Of a stretch of DNA of 64,000 nucleotides, positions 40,394 through 49,018 are shown one piece after another. Each line of letters starts with the position of its first letter. The first letter of the stretch is position 1. The notes beneath the pieces are model-generated. The model had not been told where the DNA came from, searched no databases, and saw only the letters and a program-made list of their open reading frames with translations. Source of the DNA: JBBQLG01 sp964251665. GTDB lineage: Bacteria > Bacteroidota > Bacteroidia > Cytophagales > Spirosomataceae. The stretch spans positions 1 to 64,000 of the forward strand of contig CAXUKO010000026.1 of assembly GCA_964251665.1 (NCBI GenBank). Reading direction: 5' to 3'. The translations under genes were made by a program, and so were the position numbers.

Positions 40394-42553
40394 ACTGTCT
40401 TGTGCCTGGGTCAATTCCTGGAGGGATGGGAGGCCTTCAATGAGAATCTGACGTTCGCGGTACGACTGTAAGGCGGTCAGGAAGCGGTCAGCTTCGGTAA
40501 GGAAGGCCTGCGCGAATCCGGCAGTCGGTTCGTTTTTGTTGATGCTGAAAACGAGTTGCTTAAACGCCCCTTCTGTAGTGTGAAAACCATCTTCGCCCGC
40601 AAAACGGGTATCGAAATCGCTGACAATGCCGTGTTGGGTATTTGTTGGAACATCTTTGCTCATCAGACCCGCTTTTGCCCCCGTAATAAAGACGCTGTAG
40701 GCATGATAAATTGCATCGGACCAGCGTTCCGTGTCGATGGCCTCCCGCGCCCAGTTCACTTTATCGGCAGCTTCGTCAAGGGTCGTGGCAACGAGGTCGA
40801 TCATTACACCGGCGCACTCGCCCACGCCTACGGCCGTAGCGTACTGTTCGGTATGATCCCAGTCAATGTAATCGCTGTCCTGAACGGTTTTCAGATCGGC
40901 CAGCGGCTTTAGCAGTTGGTAGAAATAGTTCTTCCCCTGCCGGGCGTAATAATCGCTGTAGTATTCACCGTCGAATGCGTTAGCGTCGTAATCGCGCAAC
41001 AGCGTCCGCATAGAATCCGGGCCGCGTTTCGTTGGAATTTTAATGACTTTATCGGCCAGTACGCCTTCGCCTTTGCCATTAAAACCGCCACCCAGCAAGA
41101 CCTGCAACGCGGGTAAGACATATGCGCCGTTTTTGAGCGAGGAGCCGTGGTAACCGATGTTAGCAACCGAGTGCTGACCGCAACCATTCATGCAACCCGA
41201 AATCTTGATTTTGATGTCGGTATTGTCGATCAGGCCGGGAAAATCTTCGGCCATCATCGTTTCCAGTGCCCGCGTAATGCCGTAGCTGCTCGAAATAGCC
41301 AGGTTACAGGTGTCAGTGCCGGGGCAGGTCGTGATGTCGGCGGCTGAGTCGAAGCCGGGAGTCGCTAAGCCAAGTGCATCGAGTTCGTTGTAAACGGCAA
41401 GCAGATCTTCGGGACGGATATAGCGAATAAGATACCCCTGATTTACTGTCACCCGAATGTCGTCGGCCGCGTATTTTTTGACGATCTGAGCCAATGCCCG
41501 TGCCGTATTCGAGTGCATATCGCCCAGCAAGACGCGTAGCTGTACGGCGTACCAACCTTTTTGCTTTTGCTCGAACACGTTGGTCCGAAACCAGTTAGCA
41601 AAAGCCGGATTGGTAGTTTGTGGTTCGTAGTTAGCGGCCTCCAGACGGTCAATGTATGTTTCACTATTTTCCGTTACCCGCGAACCGTACGACGGCCCGG
41701 CACTAACTATAAACTCCTTTGTCTTAAGCGCTGGTGTTTCTTCCGCTACCAACCGCAGTAATTCCTCCAGCCCAATGTCGTTGAGCAGGTATTTCATACG
41801 GGCTTTGTGGCGCTTGGTACGTTCGCCGTATCGATCAAACACCCGAATAACACCTTCGATGAAGGGAATAACTTTTTCTTCTTCCAGAAACTCAAATGCC
41901 GTTTGAGCCAAGAAGGGCTGCGCGCCCAATCCACCGGCCAGCATCACTTTAAATCCCTGTTTGCCGTCCTGCACGCACGGAATCAGCCCCACATCGTGCA
42001 TGTAGCCATAGGCTGAATCGCGTTCCGACGAAGACAGCGAAATCTTGAATTTCCGGCCCATATCCTGGCAAATAGCATTGCGCAGAAAGTAATTAAAGAT
42101 TTCGTAGGCGTAGGGGGTAATATCGAATGGCTCCTCCGGGTCGATACCGGCGCGGGCCGAACCCGTCACGTTACGCACGGTGTTGCCACAGGCTTCTTTG
42201 AGCGTAATCCCGGCGTCTTCCAGTTCGGCCCAGAGCGCGGGTGAGTCCGCCAGTTTCACGAAGTGTAATTGAATATCCTGCCGGGTCGTAGCGTGGAGAT
42301 TACCCGTCGCGTATTTATCAGATAAATCGGCAATGCGAATCAGTTGGTCGGCCGTAATGCGCCCGTGGGGGAGTTTAATCCGAATCATCTGCACCCCCGG
42401 CTGCCGTTGACCATATACACCACGTGCGAGCCGAAACTTACGGAACGCTTCGCTGTCCATAGTGCCGTCGGTAACACTGGCGATCTTTTTCTGAAGGTCC
42501 AGAATGTCGCGTTGGGCGGCTGGACTGACGTTGGGTGAGAATGGAATGGACAT
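40391..42553 (-). CDS. Assimilatory sulfite (or nitrite) reductase
   Basis: A 720-residue sirohaem/4Fe-4S reductase with two ferredoxin-like half domains. It shows MIRIKLPHGRITADQLIRIA near 55, TTRQDIQLHF near 90, and the cluster Cys residues in TCPGTDTCNLAISSSYG (near 410) and KISGCMNGCGQHSVANIGYH (near 450). An extra C-terminal helical domain (about 560-720) is typical of Bacteroidota versions. The setting among cysN, cysD, cysH and cobA argues for sulfite as substrate, reducing it to sulfide for MetZ/MetY; nitrite use is the alternative. Confidence 0.87.
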   Translation of the reverse strand: MSIPFSPNVSPAAQRDILDLQKKIASVTDGTMDSEAFRKFRLARGVYGQRQPGVQMIRIKLPHGRITADQLIRIADLSDKYATGNLHATTRQDIQLHFVKLADSPALWAELEDAGITLKEACGNTVRNVTGSARAGIDPEEPFDITPYAYEIFNYFLRNAICQDMGRKFKISLSSSERDSAYGYMHDVGLIPCVQDGKQGFKVMLAGGLGAQPFLAQTAFEFLEEEKVIPFIEGVIRVFDRYGERTKRHKARMKYLLNDIGLEELLRLVAEETPALKTKEFIVSAGPSYGSRVTENSETYIDRLEAANYEPQTTNPAFANWFRTNVFEQKQKGWYAVQLRVLLGDMHSNTARALAQIVKKYAADDIRVTVNQGYLIRYIRPEDLLAVYNELDALGLATPGFDSAADITTCPGTDTCNLAISSSYGITRALETMMAEDFPGLIDNTDIKIKISGCMNGCGQHSVANIGYHGSSLKNGAYVLPALQVLLGGGFNGKGEGVLADKVIKIPTKRGPDSMRTLLRDYDANAFDGEYYSDYYARQGKNYFYQLLKPLADLKTVQDSDYIDWDHTEQYATAVGVGECAGVMIDLVATTLDEAADKVNWAREAIDTERWSDAIYHAYSVFITGAKAGLMSKDVPTNTQHGIVSDFDTRFAGEDGFHTTEGAFKQLVFSINKNEPTAGFAQAFLTEADRFLTALQSYRERQILIEGLPSLQELTQAQDS

Positions 42554-42596
42554 AATACTATTAGTCTATCGGATTTATCAACTTATTTAAATTGAT

Positions 42597-42622
42597 AAAA
42601 GCCGGTGGTGGCTCCGGCTTTT
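42597..42622 (-). terminator. Terminator after the Uma2 gene
   Basis: Stem aaaagccgg/ccggctttt (42597-42605, 42614-42622) with an 8-nt loop and a T-run at its start on the minus strand. It separates Uma2 from the sulfite reductase. Confidence 0.72.
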
Positions 42623-42729
42623 ACATGTTGATTTATATACAAAGATAACCCATAAAGTGTTTCAGCCCTGTTTCGGCCTATGCTCTTTGGTTATTAGTCA
42701 TAACCTGCTGTTATAATAGTGTCTGGCCA

Positions 42730-43389
42730 TCAGTTCAGTAGCGTCCTCAAAGCGAGCATATTAGCCGTTGCATCAAACAGTGCTTTAACCGGAACAGCAA
42801 AACCGCTTAGCAACTGACTATGCACTGATTCGCCTATGCGAAATATCCCCAGCGCTTTGTAGGCCTCTGTGTCAGCATCGATGGTAAACAGTTCAACGGT
42901 TTGCCGGGTAGGGTCGATGATCCAGTATTCGGCTACGCCATGCGTTGCATAGTCCTCAAATTTCACTTGCCGGTCGTTCTTCGCCGTGCTCTTCGACAAT
43001 ACCTCTACTACTAAATCGGGTGCCGGGTAATAAAGCAGTTCGGGTTGAATCGTTGCTGATTTACTTAGCCCAAAATAACAAATATCCGGTTCGTAGCTGT
43101 TTCTCGTTAGTTCAACTAAGGCCTTTTCAACGGTAACTACACCTATATCCCGTGTTGTGACAAAGGCGTTCAGCAATGTTCCCAAAAAAAGAACGACACT
43201 GTTATGTTTGTGTAAAGCCGGGGAGTGAACGACAATTTCGCCGTTGATAAACTCAGCCTTCATGTCCTCATCCATCCACTCATAGAACGCACGGCGACGA
43301 TTTTGTTCATCAGCCAGAATCGCCTGTACCTGCTGAATAATCTGCGGGGCTTTGGGCGATTCGAGCAGTTGGGCGGCTAATTCATTCAT
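42730..43389 (-). CDS. Uma2-family (DUF820) endonuclease-like protein
   Basis: A 219-residue PD-(D/E)xK-fold protein. Signature parts: MKAEFINGEIVVHSPALHKH (residues about 43-62), ELTRNSYEPDICYFGLSKSA near 93, the core YYPAPDLVVEVLSKSTAKND (PD...E) near 118, and KFEDYATHGVAEYWIIDPTR near 141. The family is expanded in cyanobacteria and some Bacteroidota, and its biological role is unclear. It sits within the sulfur block but has its own terminator, so it is probably an unrelated insertion. Confidence 0.85.
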   Translation of the reverse strand: MNELAAQLLESPKAPQIIQQVQAILADEQNRRRAFYEWMDEDMKAEFINGEIVVHSPALHKHNSVVLFLGTLLNAFVTTRDIGVVTVEKALVELTRNSYEPDICYFGLSKSATIQPELLYYPAPDLVVEVLSKSTAKNDRQVKFEDYATHGVAEYWIIDPTRQTVELFTIDADTEAYKALGIFRIGESVHSQLLSGFAVPVKALFDATANMLALRTLLN

Positions 43390-43523
43390 GGCTGAAGCGT
43401 TTTACACAAATATAACGAATAATCAGGCGGGAAGGGATAGCCTTCGGTTGGGATCGGTAGCCAGTATTGGCGAAACGACGAGTGCCCGCGAATGACGCCG
43501 GGTAAATGACCATCAGCGCCCAT

Positions 43524-44777
43524 TTACTTCGCTTCGCCTTCCAGCATCACGGCACCAACTGTCACGTTTGAGGTTTCGTCGATGAGGATGGCTCCGCCGT
43601 TGATTCGGTTCTGATTATAGGGATCAAAGCTGACTGGTTGTGCTGTTTTTAGTACCACTTTAGCCAGGTCGTTTAGTTTCAGGCTCTCGACACCTTCCGT
43701 TTTGGCGTACGTTTCGATGTTGAGCTGATACACAATCTCACGGACGACGCAGCGCGTACGAAACGTGCCATGCTGTAACAGGTATTTACTGCCAACTTTC
43801 AGTTCTTTCGTGTCCATCCAGCAAAGCAGGGCGTCAAGGTTCTGACTGACAACGGGAAGCCGGTCCGACTTTACGATCAAATCGCCCCGACTCACGTCTA
43901 CATCGTCGGTGAGATGAAGGACTACCGACATCGGCGCGACGGCTTCCTCGTGCAGTCCTTCCAACACTTCAATAGCCTCAACCGTTGAGGTATTACCCGA
44001 CGGCAATACCGTCACAGCGTCGCCTTTGCGGAAAATTCCACTGATAATCTTACCGGCATAGCCCCGGTAATCATGTAGTTCAGCCGTTTGCGGACGAATG
44101 ACGTACTGTACTGGAAAGCGGGAATCTGTCAGGTTTTCGGCATCAGCTAACTCAACCGATTCGAGGTAATCAAGCAGCGGCTCACCTTCGTACCAGGGCA
44201 TATTCACTGATTTATCGACCACGTTATCGCCGTTGAGCGCACTCAATGGGATAAACTTGATATGCCTGACATTCAGATTTTTAGCGAGTTCGGCATACTG
44301 AATGCAGATGTTGTTGAACACATCTTCCGAGTAATCCACTATGTCCATCTTATTGACAGCCACTACGATGTTGGGAATCCCCAGCATCGAGACAATCAGC
44401 GAGTGACGGCGGGTTTGCTCCACCACACCATGCCGCGCATCGACCAGTACGATGGCCAACTGGCAATTCGACGCGCCCGTAACCATGTTGCGGGTGTACT
44501 GGATATGACCTGGGGCATCAACAATGATAAACTTGCGTTTGGGGGTGCTGAAGTACCGGTATGCCACGTCGATTGTGATGCCCTGCTCCCGCTCAGAGCG
44601 CAGGCCATCGGTTAATAGCGCCAGGTCGACTTCGCCATCGTTACGGCTTTTACTGGCGCGTTCAATGGCTTCGAGCTGATCGGCCAGGATGGATTTTGAA
44701 TCGTACAATAGCCGCCCGATGAGGGTACTTTTGCCGTCGTCAACCGAACCGGCGGTTATAAATCGGAGAATATCCAT
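43524..44777 (-). CDS. cysN: Sulfate adenylyltransferase, large GTPase subunit
   Basis: A 417-residue EF-Tu-like GTPase that couples GTP hydrolysis to APS formation with CysD. Motifs: G1 FITAGSVDDGKSTLIGRLLY (near 6), the switch region with DEVDLALLTDGLRSEREQGITIDV-type residues, G3 VDAPGH near 90, and G4 NKMD near 142. Domain 2 holds RPQTAELHDYRGYAG. It lacks the CysC kinase fusion found in some bacteria, so the product is APS, consistent with the APS reductase type cysH nearby. A family-C hairpin lies between it and cysD. Confidence 0.93.
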   Translation of the reverse strand: MDILRFITAGSVDDGKSTLIGRLLYDSKSILADQLEAIERASKSRNDGEVDLALLTDGLRSEREQGITIDVAYRYFSTPKRKFIIVDAPGHIQYTRNMVTGASNCQLAIVLVDARHGVVEQTRRHSLIVSMLGIPNIVVAVNKMDIVDYSEDVFNNICIQYAELAKNLNVRHIKFIPLSALNGDNVVDKSVNMPWYEGEPLLDYLESVELADAENLTDSRFPVQYVIRPQTAELHDYRGYAGKIISGIFRKGDAVTVLPSGNTSTVEAIEVLEGLHEEAVAPMSVVLHLTDDVDVSRGDLIVKSDRLPVVSQNLDALLCWMDTKELKVGSKYLLQHGTFRTRCVVREIVYQLNIETYAKTEGVESLKLNDLAKVVLKTAQPVSFDPYNQNRINGGAILIDETSNVTVGAVMLEGEAK

Positions 44778-44782
44778 TTAAC

Positions 44783-44865
44783 TCAATGAGTGATTGAGTG
44801 ATTGAGTGATTGAGTGAATGGTGTTACATTAGTTAGTCGCCCATTTACCCTTTCACTCATTCACA
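44783..44865. repeat. Hairpin of short tandem repeats (family C, copy 4)
   Basis: Perfect 8-nt direct repeats gagtgatt (gagtgattgagtgattgagt at about 44787-44815) with a complementary end tcactcattcac (44852-44865). It fills the cysD-cysN gap. Confidence 0.8.
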
Positions 44866-44866
44866 A

Positions 44867-45769
44867 TTAAAAATAACCGCCCTTTTTGCGGTCTTCCATA
44901 GCCGCTTCGGATACCTGATCGTCGATGCGGGTTTCGCCCCGTTCACTGATGCGGGTCGCCTGAATTTCAGCAATGGCTTCGTCCAGTGTGGCCGCATCCG
45001 ATTCAACGGCGGCTGTGCAGGAAATGTCGCCGACGGTGCGGAATCGAACCCGGCGCGTGACCAGTTCATCACCGGGTTCCGGTTTGATGACGCCCCCGGC
45101 GGTAGCTAAGAGTTTACCGTCGCGAAGAATCAGGTCGCGGTCGTGAGCAAAATAGATAGGGGGAAGGGCTATCTTTTCGCGTTTGATGTAATTCCAGACG
45201 TCCAGTTCGGTCCAGTTCGAGATCGGAAACACGCGGACGTTCTCCCCCTTGTGAATCTTGCCGTTGTAAATGTTCCAAAGCTCGGGACGCTGCCGTTTGG
45301 GGTCCCACGAGCCAAACTCGTCGCGGACCGAAAACACCCGCTCTTTCGCACGCGCTTTTTCTTCGTCCCGCCGGGCACCGCCAATACAGGCGTCGAACTC
45401 AAACTCTTCGATGGTGTCCAGCAGGGTAAACGTTTGCAGGCCGTTTCGACTGGCATTACGACCGGTCGGCTCTTTCAGCTTCTTCTCCCGAATGGTATCT
45501 TCAACGTAACGAACGATCAATCTTTCGCCAATCGTTGCTGCCAGATTATCACGGAAGTCGATAGCTTCCTGAAAGTTATGGCCTGTATCAATGTGGACCA
45601 GTGGAAACGGAAACTTACCGGGCCGGAACGCTTTCAAGGCTAAATGGACCAGTGTAATGGAATCTTTGCCGCCCGAAAACAACAGGGCGGGCCGTTCAAA
45701 CTGCCCGGCCACCTCCCGCATAATATGAATCGCTTCGGATTCGAGTTGATCTAAATAATCGAGTTTCAT
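44867..45769 (-). CDS. cysD: Sulfate adenylyltransferase, small subunit
   Basis: A 300-residue PAPS-reductase-fold ATP sulfurylase subunit from ATG 45769 (MKLDYLDQLESEAIHIMREV). It has the PP-loop RPALLFSGGKDSITLVHLAL near 30, HIDTGHNFQEAIDFRD near 72, GGARRDEEKARAKERVFSVR near 140 and the C-terminal RRVRFRTVGDISCTAAVESD. It forms APS together with CysN. Codons upstream of 45769 in the same frame translate a repeat hairpin and are excluded. Confidence 0.94.
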   Translation of the reverse strand: MKLDYLDQLESEAIHIMREVAGQFERPALLFSGGKDSITLVHLALKAFRPGKFPFPLVHIDTGHNFQEAIDFRDNLAATIGERLIVRYVEDTIREKKLKEPTGRNASRNGLQTFTLLDTIEEFEFDACIGGARRDEEKARAKERVFSVRDEFGSWDPKRQRPELWNIYNGKIHKGENVRVFPISNWTELDVWNYIKREKIALPPIYFAHDRDLILRDGKLLATAGGVIKPEPGDELVTRRVRFRTVGDISCTAAVESDAATLDEAIAEIQATRISERGETRIDDQVSEAAMEDRKKGGYF

Positions 45770-45775
45770 ATTTTT

Positions 45776-45870
45776 TGAATGATTGAGGGATTGAATGATT
45801 GACGGGGCCGCCCGAGCGCTGATTGAATAGGTAGTCAAGCTTGACCTATCGTTCAATCCCTCAGTCATCC
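45776..45870. repeat. Hairpin of short tandem repeats (family C, copy 5)
   Basis: Left: gaatgattgagggattgaat; right: gttcaatccctcagtcatcc and attc. The middle has a GC-rich segment (ggggccgcccgagcgc). It fills the cysH-cysD gap, ending 8 bp before the cysH stop. Confidence 0.78.
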
Positions 45871-45877
45871 AATCATT

Positions 45878-46612
45878 CTATGCTTTGAACACCTCTTCGT
45901 GACTGTGCAAGCCGCACTCCTTCTTTGAGTTGTCTTCCCACCACCATCGGCCGGCGCGGAAATCTTCGCCGGGTTGGATGGCGCGGGTACAGGGCTGACA
46001 GCCAATGCTGACAAAGCCCCGGTCGTGGAGCGGATTGTACGGCACGTGGTTGATTTTTATGTATTCCTTAACCTGGGTAAAGGTCCAGTCCATCAGGGGA
46101 TGGAACTTGAACAGTTGGTGTGCTTCATCCCACTCCAGGCGTGGCACCGACTCCCGGTTGGCTGATTGCTCGGCCCGGATGCCGGTTACCCATATTTTTT
46201 GTCCTGCCAAAGCCCGGTTCAGCGGCTCTACCTTACGGATAAAGCAGCATTCTTTCCGGTTCTCGACCGAGTCATACATGCTAAACGGTCCCTTAGTCGT
46301 AAGTAATTTTTCAACTTCGGGTTGGCGGGGATGGTAGGTGTCGAGGGTAATGCCGTACCGGTCGATGGTCTTTTTCCAGACCGAATACGTTTCACCGAAC
46401 ATCCGGCCTGTATCAAGCGTAAAGATGCGCACTGGAATTTCATGCTGCGCGATCATGTCTGTGATCACCTGATCTTCGTAACCGAGACTGGTCGAAAAGA
46501 CAATCTGACCGGGAAACAGCCCGGCGAGTATACGCAGGCTCTCAACTTCGTTTTTGCCAGCCAGCAACTGTGTCAGGCTGTCGAGGGTGTGTATGGATGG
46601 TTCTGCAATCAT
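45878..46612 (-). CDS. cysH: Adenylyl-sulfate reductase
   Basis: A 244-residue thioredoxin-dependent APS reductase. It has FSTSLGYEDQVITDMI near 35, FTLDTGRMFGETYSVW near 61, and the 4Fe-4S cysteines in KECCFIRKVEPL (CC pair, near 125) and SIGCQPCTRAIQPGEDFRAG (near 205), with the late catalytic Cys in KKECGLH. The cluster cysteines distinguish APS reductase from PAPS reductase and fit the absence of a CysC kinase here. Its start overlaps the preceding gene's stop by ATGA. Confidence 0.93.
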   Translation of the reverse strand: MIAEPSIHTLDSLTQLLAGKNEVESLRILAGLFPGQIVFSTSLGYEDQVITDMIAQHEIPVRIFTLDTGRMFGETYSVWKKTIDRYGITLDTYHPRQPEVEKLLTTKGPFSMYDSVENRKECCFIRKVEPLNRALAGQKIWVTGIRAEQSANRESVPRLEWDEAHQLFKFHPLMDWTFTQVKEYIKINHVPYNPLHDRGFVSIGCQPCTRAIQPGEDFRAGRWWWEDNSKKECGLHSHEEVFKA

Positions 46613-47718
46613 AGCTTCTGTTTTAACAACACCACTTTGCCGGTCTTTGCCGACTGGCGGGCAGCGTCCAGGATTTCCATGACAATCATGTTATTTTCCA
46701 ATGACGTTAGTTGGTCGGGTTTAGTTTCGCCGTGCAGGAGCCGGGCCAGATAGGCGAACGGATCGGCTGCCGGCGCGTCAGTCTGGGTCGCTTCAGTCAG
46801 TTGTTCCGCTTTATCATTTTTCAGCCGGATACGCATTCGGGTGCCATCGACGGTAAACACGTAGCCGGTCTGACCGTACACTTCCATGTCCTTGCGGGCA
46901 AACGGCCAGTTCCACGACGCCTGAATAATGGTCTGCGTTTTGGGGTAGGTCAGAATGATGGTCGCTTCATCGTCTACTTTCGGGTAAATGTCCGGCTTGA
47001 TTTGCTGCGTTATGGCCAGCACAGTTGTTGGGCGCTGATTGTGCAGGAGCCAGGTCGAGAGGTTCGCACCATAGCAACCGAAGTCGAACAGGGCACCCGC
47101 GCCGTTGGTAGCAGGATCGGTCAGCCAGTCCAGAAACTCACTCGTTACACCAATTTCTTTCGGTCCCTGATGGCCGTCGTGGACAACAAGTTTACGCAGA
47201 TCACCAATCGCTTTATCATCGTTCGTCAGTGCATAGGCCTTATGATTACTGCCGTACCAGGTCGTTTCATAGTTGGTCAGGAGCTGAATGCCATGCCTTT
47301 TAACCAGGCTTTCCATTTGCTTGGCCTGCTCGAAACTAATGGCTAAAGGCTTCTCGACCATAACGTGGATACCACGGGGGGCGCAAATCTTCACGGTCTG
47401 GAGATGATCGACGATTCGACCAAAATCCGTTACCGCTTCGGGTTTGGTCTTATTCACCATGGCCTCGATAGACGGATAAACCAGACTCAGTGGAAAGCCG
47501 TACTGTTTGGCGTACCGTTCGGCCAGTGCCCGGTTTGGCTCCGCAATGCCGACGATCTCAATATCGGTTTGTCCCTTCTGCCGGAACGCCTTACCCAGAA
47601 TGCCATGTACATGTGTATGAACCAGCCCGACGACCCCCACACGAAGCGGTTTGGACGCGTTTTGCGCTACTGCTATCTGGGCTAGCAGACATAGAAAAAG
47701 AAGTGGGGCAGTACGCAT
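46609..47718 (-). CDS. Exported Gfo/Idh/MocA-family oxidoreductase
   Basis: A 369-residue NAD(P)-binding oxidoreductase with a signal peptide (MRTAPLLFLCLLAQIAVAQ). Rossmann motif LRVGVVGLVHTHVHGILGKA near 24, then IVGIAEPNRALAERYAKQYG, the substrate-site EKPLAISFEQAKQMESLVKR (near 140) and a C-terminal alpha/beta domain. Family members oxidise or reduce sugars and related compounds. It is translationally coupled to cysH by a 4-bp ATGA overlap and preceded by the MetZ-like gene after 10 bp, an unexpected partner in a sulfate operon. The real substrate is unknown. Confidence 0.82.
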   Translation of the reverse strand: MRTAPLLFLCLLAQIAVAQNASKPLRVGVVGLVHTHVHGILGKAFRQKGQTDIEIVGIAEPNRALAERYAKQYGFPLSLVYPSIEAMVNKTKPEAVTDFGRIVDHLQTVKICAPRGIHVMVEKPLAISFEQAKQMESLVKRHGIQLLTNYETTWYGSNHKAYALTNDDKAIGDLRKLVVHDGHQGPKEIGVTSEFLDWLTDPATNGAGALFDFGCYGANLSTWLLHNQRPTTVLAITQQIKPDIYPKVDDEATIILTYPKTQTIIQASWNWPFARKDMEVYGQTGYVFTVDGTRMRIRLKNDKAEQLTEATQTDAPAADPFAYLARLLHGETKPDQLTSLENNMIVMEILDAARQSAKTGKVVLLKQKL

Positions 47719-47728
47719 GTTAATAGAG

Positions 47729-48934
47729 TTAAACCTTTTCTTTCATAACATCGGCACTCACCGTGATTGCCTGCGTGAAGTCTTCGATCAGATCCTCGAT
47801 GGCTTCCAGGCCAACCGATACGCGAATCAGGCCTTCGGTGATGCCCAACGCATCTTTCTCGTCGGCTTTGAGTTTAGCGTGCGTTGTCGTGAACGGGTTC
47901 GTAACGATGGTTCGCGAATCGCCCAGGTTCGATGAGAGTGACGCAATTTCAAGGGCGTCGAAAAACGCTTTGATCCGCTCGAAGCCACCTTCCAGTTCCA
48001 GCGTTACAATCGCGCCACCCGCCGACATTTGCTGTTTAGCCAGTTCGTATTGCGGGTGCGAGGGCAGAAACGGATATTTTACCGATTGCACGTCCGGGTG
48101 TTGCTCCAGTGCTTCGGCCAGTTTCAGGGCGTTACTGCAATGGCGTTCCATCCGCAGATCCAGTGTTTCGAGGCTCTTCGACAAGACCCACGCGTTAAAC
48201 GGCGACATAGACGGGCCGGTATGCCGGGCGAAAAACCGAATTGGCTGGATAAACTCTTTTGAGCCAACGACAATACCACCCAACACCCGACCCTGACCGT
48301 CCATAAACTTCGTGGCGGAGTGAACGGATAAGTCGGCACCGAAGTCGATAGGTGTTTGCAGAATTGGGGTAGCAAAACAGTTATCAACGTTCAGAATGAA
48401 ACCGTACTTCTGCTTCAACCGCCCCAGCATTTCCAGATCGACCAGTTCCAGGCCGGGGTTAGAGGGCGTTTCAAGGTACACCATGCGTGCGGCTGGCCGA
48501 TCCGCGTTCGGCTGTATGGCCGCTTCCCACTCAGCCTCCGTTGCGCTGGCATCGACGTAGGTATAGGTAACGCCCCATTTGCTCAGAATCTGGGTGATAA
48601 TCTGATGCGCGGAGCCAAACAGGGCACGGCAGGCCACAATATGATCGCCCGATTTTAGCAAAGCCGCCATCGACGCAAACACCGCTGCCATCCCCGTAGC
48701 CGTAGCAATGCCTTCCTCGGCGTTCTCCAGCATACAGACTTTGTCCACAAACTCCGTGACATTGGGGTTCGAGAAACGCGAATAGATATTACCATCTTCG
48801 GTTTCATCGAACAGCGCTTTGCCTTGTTCGGCGCTCTCGAAGGTGAAACTCGATGTCAGGAATAGAGGGGTTGAATGTTCCCGGTACTGCGACTGATCCG
48901 TCTGTGTACGGATGGCTTTGGTTTGCTTCTTCAT
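47729..48934 (-). CDS. MetZ-like O-succinyl/acetylhomoserine sulfhydrylase
   Basis: A 401-residue PLP enzyme of the Cys/Met family from ATG 48934 (MKKQTKAIRTQTDQSQYREH). Motifs: YSRFSNPNVTEFVDKVCMLE near 67, the cofactor Asp in FILNVDNCFATPILQTP near 190, and the PLP lysine in LSVHSATKFMDGQGRVLGG near 210. At about 400 residues it is the MetZ/MetB size rather than the MetY size. It would use sulfide from the cys genes downstream to make homocysteine. With metY at 17.8 kb, the cell has two sulfhydrylases. Longer in-frame starts cross a palindrome and are rejected. Confidence 0.88.
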   Translation of the reverse strand: MKKQTKAIRTQTDQSQYREHSTPLFLTSSFTFESAEQGKALFDETEDGNIYSRFSNPNVTEFVDKVCMLENAEEGIATATGMAAVFASMAALLKSGDHIVACRALFGSAHQIITQILSKWGVTYTYVDASATEAEWEAAIQPNADRPAARMVYLETPSNPGLELVDLEMLGRLKQKYGFILNVDNCFATPILQTPIDFGADLSVHSATKFMDGQGRVLGGIVVGSKEFIQPIRFFARHTGPSMSPFNAWVLSKSLETLDLRMERHCSNALKLAEALEQHPDVQSVKYPFLPSHPQYELAKQQMSAGGAIVTLELEGGFERIKAFFDALEIASLSSNLGDSRTIVTNPFTTTHAKLKADEKDALGITEGLIRVSVGLEAIEDLIEDFTQAITVSADVMKEKV

Positions 48935-48944
48935 GTGTCGGGTA

Positions 48945-49006
48945 GTGTCGGTTTTGAGAAACCGACACAATTGCTGGCATACGTGTCGGTTTCTCAAAAC
49001 CGACAC
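48945..49006. repeat. Palindrome family D
   Basis: Unit 48945-48968 (gtgtcggttttgagaaaccg and acac) and unit 48983-49006 are exact reverse complements, separated by 14 nt. Each unit is itself an imperfect palindrome. It fills the 84-bp gap between the MetZ-like start and the TauE stop. Confidence 0.88.
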
Positions 49007-49018
49007 CACCTGTTGTAC

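Noticed and set aside
44783..44865. CRISPR-like array
   Set aside because: Units are 7-8 nt and directly abutting with an inverted half; there are no unique spacers and no cas genes.
48935..49009. Longer N-terminus for the MetZ-like gene
   Set aside because: The extra codons cover a palindromic repeat and end in the normal start MKKQTKAIRT.
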